A program made the translations under genes and the position numbers. The notes beneath the pieces are model-generated. The model did not search any database. It saw nothing but the letters and a program-made list of their open reading frames with translations, and had not been told where the DNA came from. This document shows positions 39,423 to 47,014 of a DNA stretch of 52,874 nt, in pieces. The number at the start of each line of letters is the position of its first letter. Position 1 is the stretch's first letter. The DNA comes from Burkholderiales bacterium Ga0077547 (GTDB taxonomy: Bacteria > Pseudomonadota > Gammaproteobacteria > Burkholderiales > Burkholderiaceae_C). The stretch is from NCBI GenBank assembly GCA_001464195.1, contig LNEY01000016.1, forward strand, positions 1 through 52,874, given 5' to 3'.

Positions 39423-40691
39423 ATGGCTCTGACAGTACACAAATACGGCGGCACCTCGATGGGCTCGACCGAGCGCATCCGCAACGTGGCCAAGCGCGTG
39501 GCCAAGTGGGCGCGCGCTGGACATCAGATGGTGGTGGTGCCGTCGGCGATGAGCGGCGAGACGAATCGCCTGCTCGGTTTGGCCAAGGAGCTGTCGCCCG
39601 AACGCAGCTCCCCCGAATTGATGCGCGAGCTCGACCTGATCGCTGCGACCGGTGAGCAAGTGTCGGTGGGCCTGCTGGCGATTGCACTGCAAGCCGAGGG
39701 CATGCAAGCGGTCAGCTACGCGGGCTGGCAGGTGCCGATCAAAACCGATTCGGCGTACACCAAGGCGCGCATCCAGAGCATCGACGACCAGCGAGTGCGC
39801 GCCGATCTGGCCGCCGGCAAGGTGGTCGTGATCACCGGTTTCCAGGGCGTTGACGAGCTAGGCAACATCACCACGCTGGGCCGTGGCGGCTCGGACACCT
39901 CGGCGGTGGCCGTGGCGGCGGCGCTGAAAGCCGACGAGTGCCTGATCTACACCGACGTGGATGGCGTCTACACCACCGACCCGCGCATCGTGCCCGAGGC
40001 GCGCCGACTGCAAAGCATCAGCTTCGAAGAGATGCTGGAGATGGCGAGCCTCGGCTCCAAGGTGCTGCAGATCCGCTCGGTGGAATTTGCCGGCAAGTAC
40101 CGCGTGCCGCTGCGCGTGCTGTCGAGCTTCACGCCGTGGGACATCGACATCGCTGAAGAGGCGAGGTCGGGCACGCTGATCACTTTCGAAGAGGACGAAA
40201 AAATGGAACAAGCCGTCGTATCGGGCATCGCCTTCAACCGCGACGAGGCCAAGATCAGCCTGATCGGCGTGCCGGACAAGCCGGGCATCGCCTTCCAGAT
40301 CCTCGGCCCGGTGGCCGACGCGAACATCGATGTCGACGTGATCATCCAGAACGTGTCGCACGACGGCAAGACCGATTTCTCGTTCACCGTGCACCGCAAC
40401 GACTACGCGCGCACGATGGATCTGCTGACGTCGGCGGTGCTGCCGAAGACCGGCGCGGCCACGCTGTCGGGCGACACCAAGATCTGCAAGGTCAGCATCG
40501 TCGGCATCGGCATGCGCTCGCACGTGGGCGTGGCCAGCAAGATGTTCAGCACACTCAGCGACGAGGGCATCAACATCCAGATGATCACCACCAGCGAGAT
40601 CAAGACCAGCGTCGTCATCGACGAGAAGTACATGGAGCTGGCCGTGCGCGCGCTGCACAAGGCATTTGAGCTGGAACAGGCGTCAGCCTGA
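39423..40691 (+). CDS. lysC: aspartate kinase
   Basis: 422 aa monofunctional aspartokinase, first step of Lys/Thr/Met and diaminopimelate synthesis. N-terminal kinase domain: VHKYGGTSMGSTERI (about 5-19), VVPSAMSGETNRL, GRGGSDTSAVAVAAALKADE and IYTDVDGVYTTDPR. Two C-terminal ACT domains start near residue 275 (KISLIGVPDKPGIAFQIL and CKVSIVGIGMRSHVGVASKMF) and bind Lys/Thr for feedback control. ATG at 39423 (MALTVHKYGG). It is followed by tRNA-Ser, a common chromosomal arrangement. Confidence 0.98.
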   Translation: MALTVHKYGGTSMGSTERIRNVAKRVAKWARAGHQMVVVPSAMSGETNRLLGLAKELSPERSSPELMRELDLIAATGEQVSVGLLAIALQAEGMQAVSYAGWQVPIKTDSAYTKARIQSIDDQRVRADLAAGKVVVITGFQGVDELGNITTLGRGGSDTSAVAVAAALKADECLIYTDVDGVYTTDPRIVPEARRLQSISFEEMLEMASLGSKVLQIRSVEFAGKYRVPLRVLSSFTPWDIDIAEEARSGTLITFEEDEKMEQAVVSGIAFNRDEAKISLIGVPDKPGIAFQILGPVADANIDVDVIIQNVSHDGKTDFSFTVHRNDYARTMDLLTSAVLPKTGAATLSGDTKICKVSIVGIGMRSHVGVASKMFSTLSDEGINIQMITTSEIKTSVVIDEKYMELAVRALHKAFELEQASA

Positions 40692-40737
40692 GCATGAACG
40701 CGATGGCGAGCAGCTAGAATCGAAAGCTGATGTCTGC

Positions 40738-40830
40738 GGAGCTGTGACCGAGTGGCCGAAGGTGCTCCCCTGCTAAGGGAGTATGTGGGCAAAACCTGCA
40801 TCGAGGGTTCGAATCCCTCCGGCTCCGCCA
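40738..40830 (+). tRNA. tRNA-Ser (GCU anticodon)
   Basis: 93 nt including encoded CCA. Acceptor stem GGAGCTG pairs with CGGCTCC, followed by discriminator G and CCA. The anticodon stem CTCCC/GGGAG encloses CTGCTAA with GCT at 40772-40774, reading AGC/AGU. The long variable arm (about TGTGGGC-aaaa-CCTGCA) is diagnostic of serine. The T arm GAGGGTTCGAATCCCTC is intact. TAGAAT at 40715-40720 is a plausible -10. The 3' end is a frequent integration site, and accessory genes begin about 280 bp downstream, but no duplicated 3' end was found in the window. Confidence 0.97.
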
Positions 40831-40866
40831 GAGATAGGTTCTAAGAGGTTCAAAAAGGACCACAAG

Positions 40867-40899
40867 AAGCCCCGCAAACCCAGTGTTTACGGGGCTTTT
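40867..40899 (+). terminator. Rho-independent terminator after tRNA-Ser
   Basis: AAGCCCCGCAAAC-ccagt-GTTTACGGGGCTTTT forms a stem of 12 pairs with one C-A mismatch, then TTTTC, 37 bp downstream of the tRNA. Confidence 0.9.
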
Positions 40900-41108
40900 C
40901 TGCTTAAGGGCGTCCGAGAACGTACTTTGACGGTACAGGCTGCGTGATCATCGGTGGCGAGCGGCGCTGGCACTCATGTTGCTCCCCGGGACGCAGTGAG
41001 TTGCCCCCTGATGTGCCCCTATCAGGCCCGCGTGGAGCGAAGTAATTGAGCGCCGCCGCGTGCTGCATAAACGCGTAGCCAAGCCTTAGAACGAAAGCGC
41101 GGTGGCAC

Positions 41109-41438
41109 ATGGTGAACCAAGGTCCCGACAAGCTACGCTCCGCGCCCAGAAACGTGTGGCAGATTACCGGGTCCGACTGCACCACCGAGATCTTTCACGC
41201 TGAGGTGCCCGTTGGTCTCATCACACCCGACAAACTGAATGAATTGCTGCGCATCCTTGCCGCTAAGTACGGCAGTTTCACTGATGAGGAAATCGTCGGC
41301 AGCCTTATGAAGCGAGGCACACACCGGCACCGCATCCTTCTCGAAGTTCATCGCACCAACGACGAGGCCCGAAGACAAACGACATATACGTGTGGAGAGA
41401 ACCCTCACTTTGTCGCCCGCTTGCGGAATGCGTCGTGA
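41109..41438 (+). CDS. hypothetical protein, first gene of accessory pair
   Basis: 109 aa, soluble, not recognised. The central part FHAEVPVGLITPDKLNELLR followed by ILAAKYGSFTDEEIVGSLMK and HRHRILLEVHR suggests a compact alpha/beta domain, and the C-terminus is basic. GC is visibly lower than in the flanking core genes. Start at 41109 is the first plausible ATG. Its TGA overlaps the GTG of the next gene (GTGA), so the pair is translationally coupled. Position after tRNA-Ser and before the next core-like genes suggests an acquired unit. Confidence 0.65.
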   Translation: MVNQGPDKLRSAPRNVWQITGSDCTTEIFHAEVPVGLITPDKLNELLRILAAKYGSFTDEEIVGSLMKRGTHRHRILLEVHRTNDEARRQTTYTCGENPHFVARLRNAS

Positions 41439-42112
41439 ACTCTCCCACTGCCTGGAATCTTGCTGAGTTGCGCATCCAAGCTCGTGCGAGGCGAGCCAAC
41501 GCTGGCGAGGTTCTCGACCTGATCTCGTCTGTTGATCGGAGCAGCCGCATCTTCGAATATCACATGGCGAGCGCGCGGGACGCGATGAACGGTTTGTACA
41601 GTGACGTGAAGAACGAAGTCGAAGAGCTTCTTTTTGTCTTCGGCGCCTCTGATCGGCAGCATGACTTCGAGCACGCAAAGATCGTAAGTGAGGCGCACAT
41701 CATTGGCTGCTTGCACACGGCCCGCGGCATCTGGGATCTCTTCGCCCAACTCCTCAACGCACTTGTACTTCCTCAGCCATTGTCTGTAGCGACGTGCGAT
41801 ATCGGTCGAGTGGCTGAAGCGCTACCACCTTCCCCGCTGAAGGATGCAGTCAACCGATCGATAGAGAGCAACTGGTACTTGTATGTCATGGCATTCACGA
41901 ATACGACGAAGCACCGCCGGCTGGTCCAGCATCTCGTGTCGGTCTCGTTCGCGGAACAGCGCTCCGGCATCAAGCTGGCCGCCTTTGAGTACAACCGGCG
42001 GGCCTTCCCAGCCTACTGGGATACCGAAGTCCTTCAGGGAGCCATTGAAGTCAAGAACGGCATAAATGAGTGCGGCCGACTTCTCAATGCCGCCACACGG
42101 CACAGCCCGTAA
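41435..42112 (+). CDS. HEPN-like helical protein (Cthe_2314-like)
   Basis: 225 aa, nearly all helical. The pattern HIIGCLHTARGIWDLFAQLL (about 86-105) and the later TNTTKHRRLVQHLV (about 152-165), with an R-x4-H motif RRLVQH, recalls Cthe_2314-type HEPN proteins; HEPN domains are often RNases or partners of nucleotidyltransferases in toxin-antitoxin and defence loci. A second candidate motif is RQHDFEH. Translation starts from GTG at 41435 overlapping the upstream stop. No MNT-type partner is seen; the upstream 109-aa protein is the candidate antitoxin or partner. Family call is tentative. Confidence 0.6.
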   Translation: MNSPTAWNLAELRIQARARRANAGEVLDLISSVDRSSRIFEYHMASARDAMNGLYSDVKNEVEELLFVFGASDRQHDFEHAKIVSEAHIIGCLHTARGIWDLFAQLLNALVLPQPLSVATCDIGRVAEALPPSPLKDAVNRSIESNWYLYVMAFTNTTKHRRLVQHLVSVSFAEQRSGIKLAAFEYNRRAFPAYWDTEVLQGAIEVKNGINECGRLLNAATRHSP

Positions 42113-42138
42113 CGCCTCGCTCAAGCGGCGCGCCAACG
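42106..42138 (+). other. attC-like half site at the end of the HEPN-like gene
   Basis: The stop codon lies inside CGTAACGCCTCGCTCAAGCG, followed by GCGCGCCAACGAC. Integron attC sites often begin TAACgCctCgcTCAAGC...GCCAAC around the stop of the cassette gene. The matching downstream half ending in GTTRRRY was not found, so at most a truncated site. Confidence 0.3.
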
Positions 42139-42231
42139 ACTATTCGAGTGGACCCGTGAAGAGGCCCTTGATCTAGGGGCTTGCCGCCGGCTAGCCTCAC
42201 CCTTGAGCCAGCGACCCGACAAGATCGGGTC

Positions 42232-42516
42232 ATGTACTTCGCCAGAGATAACACCCCACGGCCCTGCTGGCACTGCCATTCATCCGAGGGCATGAACGCG
42301 GTAGACGCACTGTGCGCTGCGCCAGGTTGCAGCCGAGTCAAGTCGAACCCAGAGCGCGGCTGCAGCAAGTGGTCGCGCGAGCCCGGCGCGGATGACGTGC
42401 CGGACTGGAGGCCGGCACCGCCGTCGGTCTACCCGGTGATAGTCGCGGTGGATCTGAAACGGTTGCGTGACGCCGCCGCACCCACCGCCGCCAGACCAGC
42501 CAGCATCAGGGCGTAG
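42232..42516 (+). CDS. small Cys-rich protein, 3' end overlapping the PEP-CTERM gene
   Basis: 94 aa. The pattern PCWHCHSSEGM, then ALCAAPGCSRV and GCSKWSREPGADDVP matches small betaproteobacterial proteins with paired Cys and an REPGADD end (remembered pattern, unnamed family), probably a zinc or redox site. In such proteins translation ends soon after this motif; here the frame continues for about 30 residues into the tail of the PEP-CTERM gene on the other strand (88-bp overlap), so the native stop may be lost. Start at ATG 42232 after GATCGGGTC. Confidence 0.55.
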   Translation: MYFARDNTPRPCWHCHSSEGMNAVDALCAAPGCSRVKSNPERGCSKWSREPGADDVPDWRPAPPSVYPVIVAVDLKRLRDAAAPTAARPASIRA

Positions 42517-43421
42517 GTTTCGGGCTCGGGCACCGCCGGCACCTGATAGTTCTCGAACAGGCCCGACACGGACTGCGTCGTGGTTTGCGCCGGGCCTTCG
42601 TAGCTGAACGTGACCGTGTGGGCGAGATCGAGGTCGAAGCTCTGGCCTGGATGATCAGCGTTCGCGTATGCACCCAGCAGCAGGACCCAGTCGAAATTGC
42701 CGCCAGGCTGGAAGTCCTGGGTGATGGTGACCGGCCCCGCGTTCAGGCCGCCCACGTAGGCGGTCGGCAGAAGAGACAGGTCGGGGACGCCGTCGCCTCC
42801 GTACGAAGTCACAGACAGATTGGGGTTGCCGATCAGGTAGTGGTAGTAGGTCGTCAGGTTCGGACGGGCGCCGAAGACCCCGGTGGGGCTGAGGGTGTCC
42901 GGCTGAAACAGCAGGAGCGTCACCCACGCGCCGCCGGCGTTCGGGCCTGCCAGCGCAGGCGAAGATGCCAGACTTCCGTCGATCGTGATGCCGAAGCGGG
43001 CGGTGGTGCCCGACTGCCAGGTGAACGGGGTCCCGTTCGTATTGAACGATCGGAAACCGTCGCCGAACAACGCGTTCGATTGGGAATAGATGTTGTTGGC
43101 GTCGCAAGCTCCGCTGCACTGTCCGGTCAGGTTGCCGAACACCCGTCCGCCGAGCGTCCCGCTAGCGAGGCTGGCCGACGCACTGCCGCCTGCGGCACCC
43201 CAGACGCCCGATGCATTGAGATTCACCGCCGCAGCTGATGGGGGGTTGGACCTGTTGTCGTCAGCGCTGATGAAATAGTTCGAAAACGGCTGGTCCGGGT
43301 TGTGCTGGGTGACGAACGCTTGTGAGAAGGGGGTAGTGGCAGCCAGCGAGAACGAGGACACCCCGAAGAGAATCGCGGCGAGCGCAAATCCGGGCCATGG
43401 CTTGAAAGCAGTGCTTCGCAT
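42429..43421 (-). CDS. PEP-CTERM sorting-domain exported protein
   Basis: 330 aa. Signal peptide (AALAAILFGVSSFSLAA-like, cleavage near residue 28), a Gly/Asn/Thr-rich beta region, and a C-terminal PEP-CTERM tripartite signal: VPEPETYALMLAGLAAVGA, membrane helix, then SRNRFR. Exosortase EpsH/XrtA-type systems recognise this tail and release the protein to the surface or biofilm matrix. No exosortase is in the window. A sigma-54-like promoter sits 50 bp upstream, as is known for PEP-CTERM genes under PrsK/PrsR control. Ligand or role unknown. Confidence 0.88.
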   Translation of the reverse strand: MRSTAFKPWPGFALAAILFGVSSFSLAATTPFSQAFVTQHNPDQPFSNYFISADDNRSNPPSAAAVNLNASGVWGAAGGSASASLASGTLGGRVFGNLTGQCSGACDANNIYSQSNALFGDGFRSFNTNGTPFTWQSGTTARFGITIDGSLASSPALAGPNAGGAWVTLLLFQPDTLSPTGVFGARPNLTTYYHYLIGNPNLSVTSYGGDGVPDLSLLPTAYVGGLNAGPVTITQDFQPGGNFDWVLLLGAYANADHPGQSFDLDLAHTVTFSYEGPAQTTTQSVSGLFENYQVPAVPEPETYALMLAGLAAVGAAASRNRFRSTATITG

Positions 43422-43470
43422 GTCTGGAAACTCCGTCGTGTTGAAAAGAGGGGATCCTGCACTGCTCTAA

Positions 43471-43486
43471 GCACGGGCCGCGCCAA
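43471..43486 (-). promoter_or_regulatory. sigma-54-like promoter of the PEP-CTERM gene
   Basis: On the minus strand TTGGCGCGGCCCGTGCTT has GG and GC separated by exactly 10 nt (plus-strand cc at 43483-43484, gc at 43471-43472). It departs from TGGCAC-N5-TTGCW at two positions. GGAG lies about 9 nt before the ATG at 43421. Confidence 0.55.
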
Positions 43487-43662
43487 GCGTGTTTCCCTTT
43501 AAAAATCAACGACCTATGTAAAGACAGGCGAATGGCTGTAAAGACGCCCGACAGGCCTTCAAGACTCCCTGTGAAGAGATTGACAGTCCGAACGCCCCTC
43601 GGTCGGGGTGACACCATCAAAGGCACCCGAGTGGTCGCCCCCATGCTAGCTACGATGACAGC

Positions 43663-44325
43663 ATGTGCACGCGCTACATCTCACCCGATGAGGCCGCCTA
43701 TACCCGGCAATTCGAGATCGGCCGCAACAACGCGTTTCGGTGGCCGAAGTCCGAGATCTTCCCCAGCCGGCCGGGCCCATTCATTCGGGCCGCGGCCGGC
43801 GGTGAGCGCGAAGCGGTAATCGGTAAATGGGGCCTGATCCCATGGTTCGCGAAGTCGCCGAAGCTGACGTACAGCACCAGCAACGCCAGGTCGGAAGAAC
43901 TCGCAGGCAAGGCCACCTTCAAGTACCCGTGGGCCCGCGGCCAGCGCTGCATCATCCCGGCCGAATCGTTCGACGAGCCGAACTGGGAAACGGGCAAAAA
44001 CGTGTGGTGGCGCTTCCGGCGTGCCGACGGCCAGCCGTGGGGACTGGCTGGACTGTGGAACACATGGGTTGACCAGGTCAGCGGCGAGATCGTCGAGAGT
44101 TACACGATGCTGACCCTGAACGCCGATGCTCACCCGCTCATGCGCCGCATGCACAAGCCCGACCCGAAGCTTGGGCCCTATCAGCAGGACAAGCGGTCAG
44201 TGGTACCGATCGAGCTCGAGGATGTCGACGCCTGGCTCTTCGGGTCGCAGGCTGAGGCAGCGGAGTTGATCAGGCTGGCGCCGGTTGAGGTGTTCGAGGC
44301 CGGGCCTGTCGGCGTGGTGACCTGA
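43663..44325 (+). CDS. SOS response-associated peptidase / SRAP (HMCES-YedK) family protein
   Basis: 220 aa. SRAP proteins form a thiazolidine crosslink with abasic sites in single-stranded DNA through Cys2; MCTRYISPDE provides it. GKWGLIPWFAKSPK, the NARSEEL block (about 71-77), RCIIPAESFDEP (Glu of the active site) and MLTLNADAHPLMRRMHKPD (His) follow. This subfamily has SFDEP in place of the commoner GFYEW. ATG at 43663 places Cys at residue 2 after Met removal. Divergent from the PEP-CTERM gene; no LexA box noticed. Confidence 0.92.
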   Translation: MCTRYISPDEAAYTRQFEIGRNNAFRWPKSEIFPSRPGPFIRAAAGGEREAVIGKWGLIPWFAKSPKLTYSTSNARSEELAGKATFKYPWARGQRCIIPAESFDEPNWETGKNVWWRFRRADGQPWGLAGLWNTWVDQVSGEIVESYTMLTLNADAHPLMRRMHKPDPKLGPYQQDKRSVVPIELEDVDAWLFGSQAEAAELIRLAPVEVFEAGPVGVVT

Positions 44326-44414
44326 CTCCCCTGTCGACCTGAAAGGTGCAGGGTGCGCATGGTCACGCTGTATCGTGCCCGCAAAATCATTCGGCCAGCC
44401 GTGGCCATCAGCCC

Positions 44415-44948
44415 ATGAAGAAGATTGCAGTCGTTGGCCTGCCAGTCACTGCAGCGTTGGTCGCTGCGCTCTATTTCTCGCCGTACATCACGCTCTACAA
44501 CCTGCGTGTTGCTGCAGAGGCAGGAGACGCAATTGGCATCTCAGACAGAGTCGACTTTCCTGCCGTTCGGGAGTCCCTCAAAGCGTCCATGACTGCGAAC
44601 ATCACCAAGAATGCTGCGAAGGACTTGGAGAGCAACCCTTTGGCCGGTCTGGGCACCATGCTTGCCGGCGCGATGGTGAGCACCATGGTCGAGCAGCTGA
44701 TCACCCCTGAGGCGATCGCTCGCATGGTTCTGGAAGGAAAGGCCAGGAAGGCCGCGGGCGATGAGCCTGAGTCGTTTTCTGCCAAGCCAGGCGAGAAGCT
44801 GATCAAGCGCTACGTGGGCTTTGACCGGTTTGAGACGAGGATTGAACTCGACAACGGAGAAAACAGTGTCACCACTACGCTGAGGCGTGAGAACCTGTTC
44901 TTCTGGAAGATCAAGCACATCGACATCAACCTGGGCATGGCGAGTTGA
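44415..44948 (+). CDS. DUF2939-type membrane-anchored protein
   Basis: 177 aa. N-terminal membrane anchor (KIAVVGLPVTAALVAALYF) followed by PYITLYNLRVAAEAGDAIGI, DFPAVRESLKASMTANITK, and GLGTMLAGAMVSTMVEQLI, the usual run of DUF2939 proteins; a C-terminal beta domain (FDRFETRIEL, LFFWKIKHIDI) ends it. Function unknown in the family. ATG at 44415 is set by the hydrophobic anchor. GC is slightly below the core genes. Isolated between SRAP and the sulfur module. Confidence 0.85.
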   Translation: MKKIAVVGLPVTAALVAALYFSPYITLYNLRVAAEAGDAIGISDRVDFPAVRESLKASMTANITKNAAKDLESNPLAGLGTMLAGAMVSTMVEQLITPEAIARMVLEGKARKAAGDEPESFSAKPGEKLIKRYVGFDRFETRIELDNGENSVTTTLRRENLFFWKIKHIDINLGMAS

Positions 44949-45085
44949 TGGTCGCCAAACAACTCGCCATAGTCAGTCCCCCATCTCGCCGGCATCACTT
45001 TTCGCGCGATGCCCCGCGCCAACGACCAAGCCCGCTGCCGAGCACCGCTGGGCGTCAACGCATGCGCCGATGATTCATCAACGCA

Positions 45086-45724
45086 TCACGGCCTGAACCG
45101 ATCGAAATTCAGCAGCGCCGCCACGACGCCCAGGGCACCCACCAGCCCCGCGACGGGATGCAGGATGAAAGCGACCATGGGCACGATCAAGATCAATTGC
45201 CGCAGTCCCCAGCTGTACAAAATGCCGGCCTTGCGAACGTAGGCCGTGCCTGCAGAAGCCCAGCGGCGGCGAGCCTCTGACTCGACCGGCATCCCGCCGA
45301 TGAAGCCCGCATGGTTGTAGTACCGCACCGCCATCACCGATGACACGAGCGAGGCAAGCAACAAGGCGAGCACGGCCAGCTCCATCGCCAGCCGCGGCGT
45401 GAAGTTCGGCCAGCCTGAAGCGCCGTCGCCGAACGAAGCATGCAGGGAAGGGGCCGCGAGCGTCAGTGTTCCCATCAACCCGAGGGCGGCGGTCGATGCA
45501 ATCATCGTGGCCGACATCAGGGAGTTGCGCAGTGTCTGTACCGCAAGGATCTCCGACCCTGACTGGGCCGATACGGCTGCGAACCAGTCCTCACGCAGTG
45601 CGGCGTGGGCGGTGCGTGCCAGCCGCTCGGGCTGTCGGCGATGAGCAAACGCCAGCGCGACCTCATACCCGAACACGATGAGCACGGTGGCCGTGGACAG
45701 GCCCCAGATGAAAGCCGTCTCCAT
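45086..45724 (-). CDS. DUF599 membrane protein
   Basis: 212 aa with four hydrophobic segments: about 5-24 (IWGLSTATVLIVFGYEVALA), 64-93, 113-134 and 175-205. The loop DWFAAVSAQSGSEILAVQTL, then RNSLMSATMIAST, and RYYNHAGFIGGMP are DUF599 hallmarks; role unknown. ATG at 45724 is 7 bp past the stop of the second YeeE gene, so it is probably last in the bigR-yeeE transcript. A start 48 bp upstream would overlap that gene. Confidence 0.85.
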   Translation of the reverse strand: METAFIWGLSTATVLIVFGYEVALAFAHRRQPERLARTAHAALREDWFAAVSAQSGSEILAVQTLRNSLMSATMIASTAALGLMGTLTLAAPSLHASFGDGASGWPNFTPRLAMELAVLALLLASLVSSVMAVRYYNHAGFIGGMPVESEARRRWASAGTAYVRKAGILYSWGLRQLILIVPMVAFILHPVAGLVGALGVVAALLNFDRFRP

Positions 45725-45731
45725 CACGTAC

Positions 45732-46169
45732 TCAAGGCGCCGTGGCCGCGCGATGCAGTCGCTGGTGCTCAAGCCATTCGAACACCGCCATCCCCGTCAC
45801 CATCGCCAGAACGAACACCACCGCCTTGACCTGATCGGTGCCCAGCGACACCAGCGCCGGGCCCGGGCACAGGCCGGCCATGCCCCAGCCCACGCCGAAG
45901 AGCACGCTGCCGAGGATCAATCGGCGGTCGATGTGGCGAGCGGCGGGCAGCTTCATCTCGGCCCCAAGGAACGACACCGTGCGCTGACGCGCCACAGCGA
46001 AGGCCACCACGCCCACCGCGATGGCGCCTGCCATCACCAGCGCGAGAGACGGGTCCCAGGGCCCGGCGAGGTCCAGAAAGCCCAGGACCTTGTTCGGGTC
46101 GGCCATGCCGGAGATGAGCAGCCCGAATCCGAAGACGAGCCCGGCGAGCAGGGAGGTGAAAACAGCCAT
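45732..46169 (-). CDS. YeeE/YedE-family transporter subunit (C-terminal half type)
   Basis: 145 aa, four membrane helices. LAGLVFGFGLLISGMADPNK at the N-terminus and GVGWGMAGLCPGPAL (about 95-109) with the conserved Cys are typical of YeeE-like thiosulfate or sulfur-compound channels split into two half proteins (PmpA/PmpB-like). The ATG at 46169 follows GAGGAA. With the preceding half gene it would make one complete channel. Confidence 0.9.
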   Translation of the reverse strand: MAVFTSLLAGLVFGFGLLISGMADPNKVLGFLDLAGPWDPSLALVMAGAIAVGVVAFAVARQRTVSFLGAEMKLPAARHIDRRLILGSVLFGVGWGMAGLCPGPALVSLGTDQVKAVVFVLAMVTGMAVFEWLEHQRLHRAATAP

Positions 46170-46178
46170 GTCGATTCC

Positions 46179-46613
46179 TCAGAGCGCCAGAACGTGGCGA
46201 ATCAGAAACACCGTCGCAAAGCCGGTGGCCATGAACGTGCAGGTTGCGACGAATGACCGAGGTGACAAGCGCGAGAGCCCGCACACCCCGTGACCGCTCG
46301 TGCAACCGGAACCGTAGCGCGTGCCCACCCCCACCAGCAGTCCAGCGACGAGCAACGCGCCGTAGCTTGCATCGATTCGCGCCTCGGGGCGGCTGAACCA
46401 CGCGGCATGGATCAAGGGGGCTGCGACAAGACCACCCACAAACGCCACCCGCCAGGCCACGTCGCCCCGGTGCGGCTTGAGCAGGCCGCCGAGCACGCCA
46501 CTGATGCCCGCGATGCGGCCGTTGAGCAGCACGAACATCGCTGCCGCGATGCCGATCAGAACCCCACCGGCCAGTGCGGTCCAGGGTGTGAACGAGTTCC
46601 AGTCGATGGTCAT
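46179..46613 (-). CDS. YeeE/YedE-family transporter subunit (N-terminal half type)
   Basis: 144 aa, four membrane helices. The conserved Cys-bearing loop [20 protein letters not shown] (about 96-115) is the sulfur-binding signature of the YeeE family. It starts 3 bp after the ArsR-family stop and ends 9 bp before the partner half gene. In bigR operons such pairs move sulfur compounds across the inner membrane for the persulfide dioxygenase. Confidence 0.92.
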   Translation of the reverse strand: MTIDWNSFTPWTALAGGVLIGIAAAMFVLLNGRIAGISGVLGGLLKPHRGDVAWRVAFVGGLVAAPLIHAAWFSRPEARIDASYGALLVAGLLVGVGTRYGSGCTSGHGVCGLSRLSPRSFVATCTFMATGFATVFLIRHVLAL

Positions 46614-46616
46614 GAC

Positions 46617-46931
46617 TTACCTCTTGGGACAGTAGATGCTGTAAAGCGCTGCGAGCACCTGCAGCAGGGTGGCGTCGGCGACGCTGTAGAAGATCCTCTT
46701 GCCTTCCCGGCGTGTGTTGACCACGCCTTCAGTGCGCAGCACGCCGAGTTGCTGCGACAAGGTGGGCTGGCGGATGTCGAGGCGTTCCTCCAGATCGCTG
46801 ACGCACAACTCTCCTTGTGAAAGCTGGCACAGCAGCAGGAGCCGGTCTTCATTGGCCAGCACCTTGAGGGCGCTCACGGCGCGCCCCGCGGTAGCGCGCA
46901 GGATGTCGGTGTCGAGTGTTTTGGCGGGCAT
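46617..46931 (-). CDS. bigR: ArsR/SmtB-family repressor, BigR/SqrR-like
   Basis: 104 aa winged-helix repressor sensing sulfide or persulfide through a Cys pair. HTH: VSDLEERLDIRQPTLSQQLGVLR (in two parts near 44-66); wing RREGKRIFYSV. Cys35 or Cys43 and the near-terminal Cys101 (YSIYCPKR) could form the sensory pair. The gene is divergent from the persulfide dioxygenase-like gene and heads the yeeE operon, the same setting as bigR in Xylella and Agrobacterium. ATG at 46931 is chosen over one 27 bp upstream within the promoter region. Confidence 0.88.
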   Translation of the reverse strand: MPAKTLDTDILRATAGRAVSALKVLANEDRLLLLCQLSQGELCVSDLEERLDIRQPTLSQQLGVLRTEGVVNTRREGKRIFYSVADATLLQVLAALYSIYCPKR

Positions 46932-46952
46932 GGGTTGATGACTTCGGGTGAC

Positions 46953-46989
46953 TTGCAAACAATATACAAATAAATGTAATATGAGTCAA
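46953..46989. promoter_or_regulatory. overlapping divergent promoters and probable BigR operator
   Basis: Minus strand: TTGACT (46984-46989), 17-nt spacer, TATATT (46961-46966). Plus strand: TTGCAA (46953-46958), 18-nt spacer, TAATAT (46977-46982). The shared AT-rich core ATATACAAATAAATGTAAT is an imperfect palindrome, placed so one bound dimer would block both directions. Confidence 0.75.
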
Positions 46990-47014
46990 TATTTTGAAGC
47001 CACAGCAGAGTGCC

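Noticed and set aside
40904..41185. 93-codon minus frame between tRNA-Ser and the accessory pair
   Set aside because: Considered as an integrase remnant at a tRNA site, but no tyrosine-recombinase motif is visible and it overlaps the start of the 109-aa gene.
40731..42231. Search for a duplicated tRNA-Ser 3' end marking an integrated island
   Set aside because: No second copy of GGTTCGAATCCCTCCGG was seen downstream in the window, so island borders are unproven.
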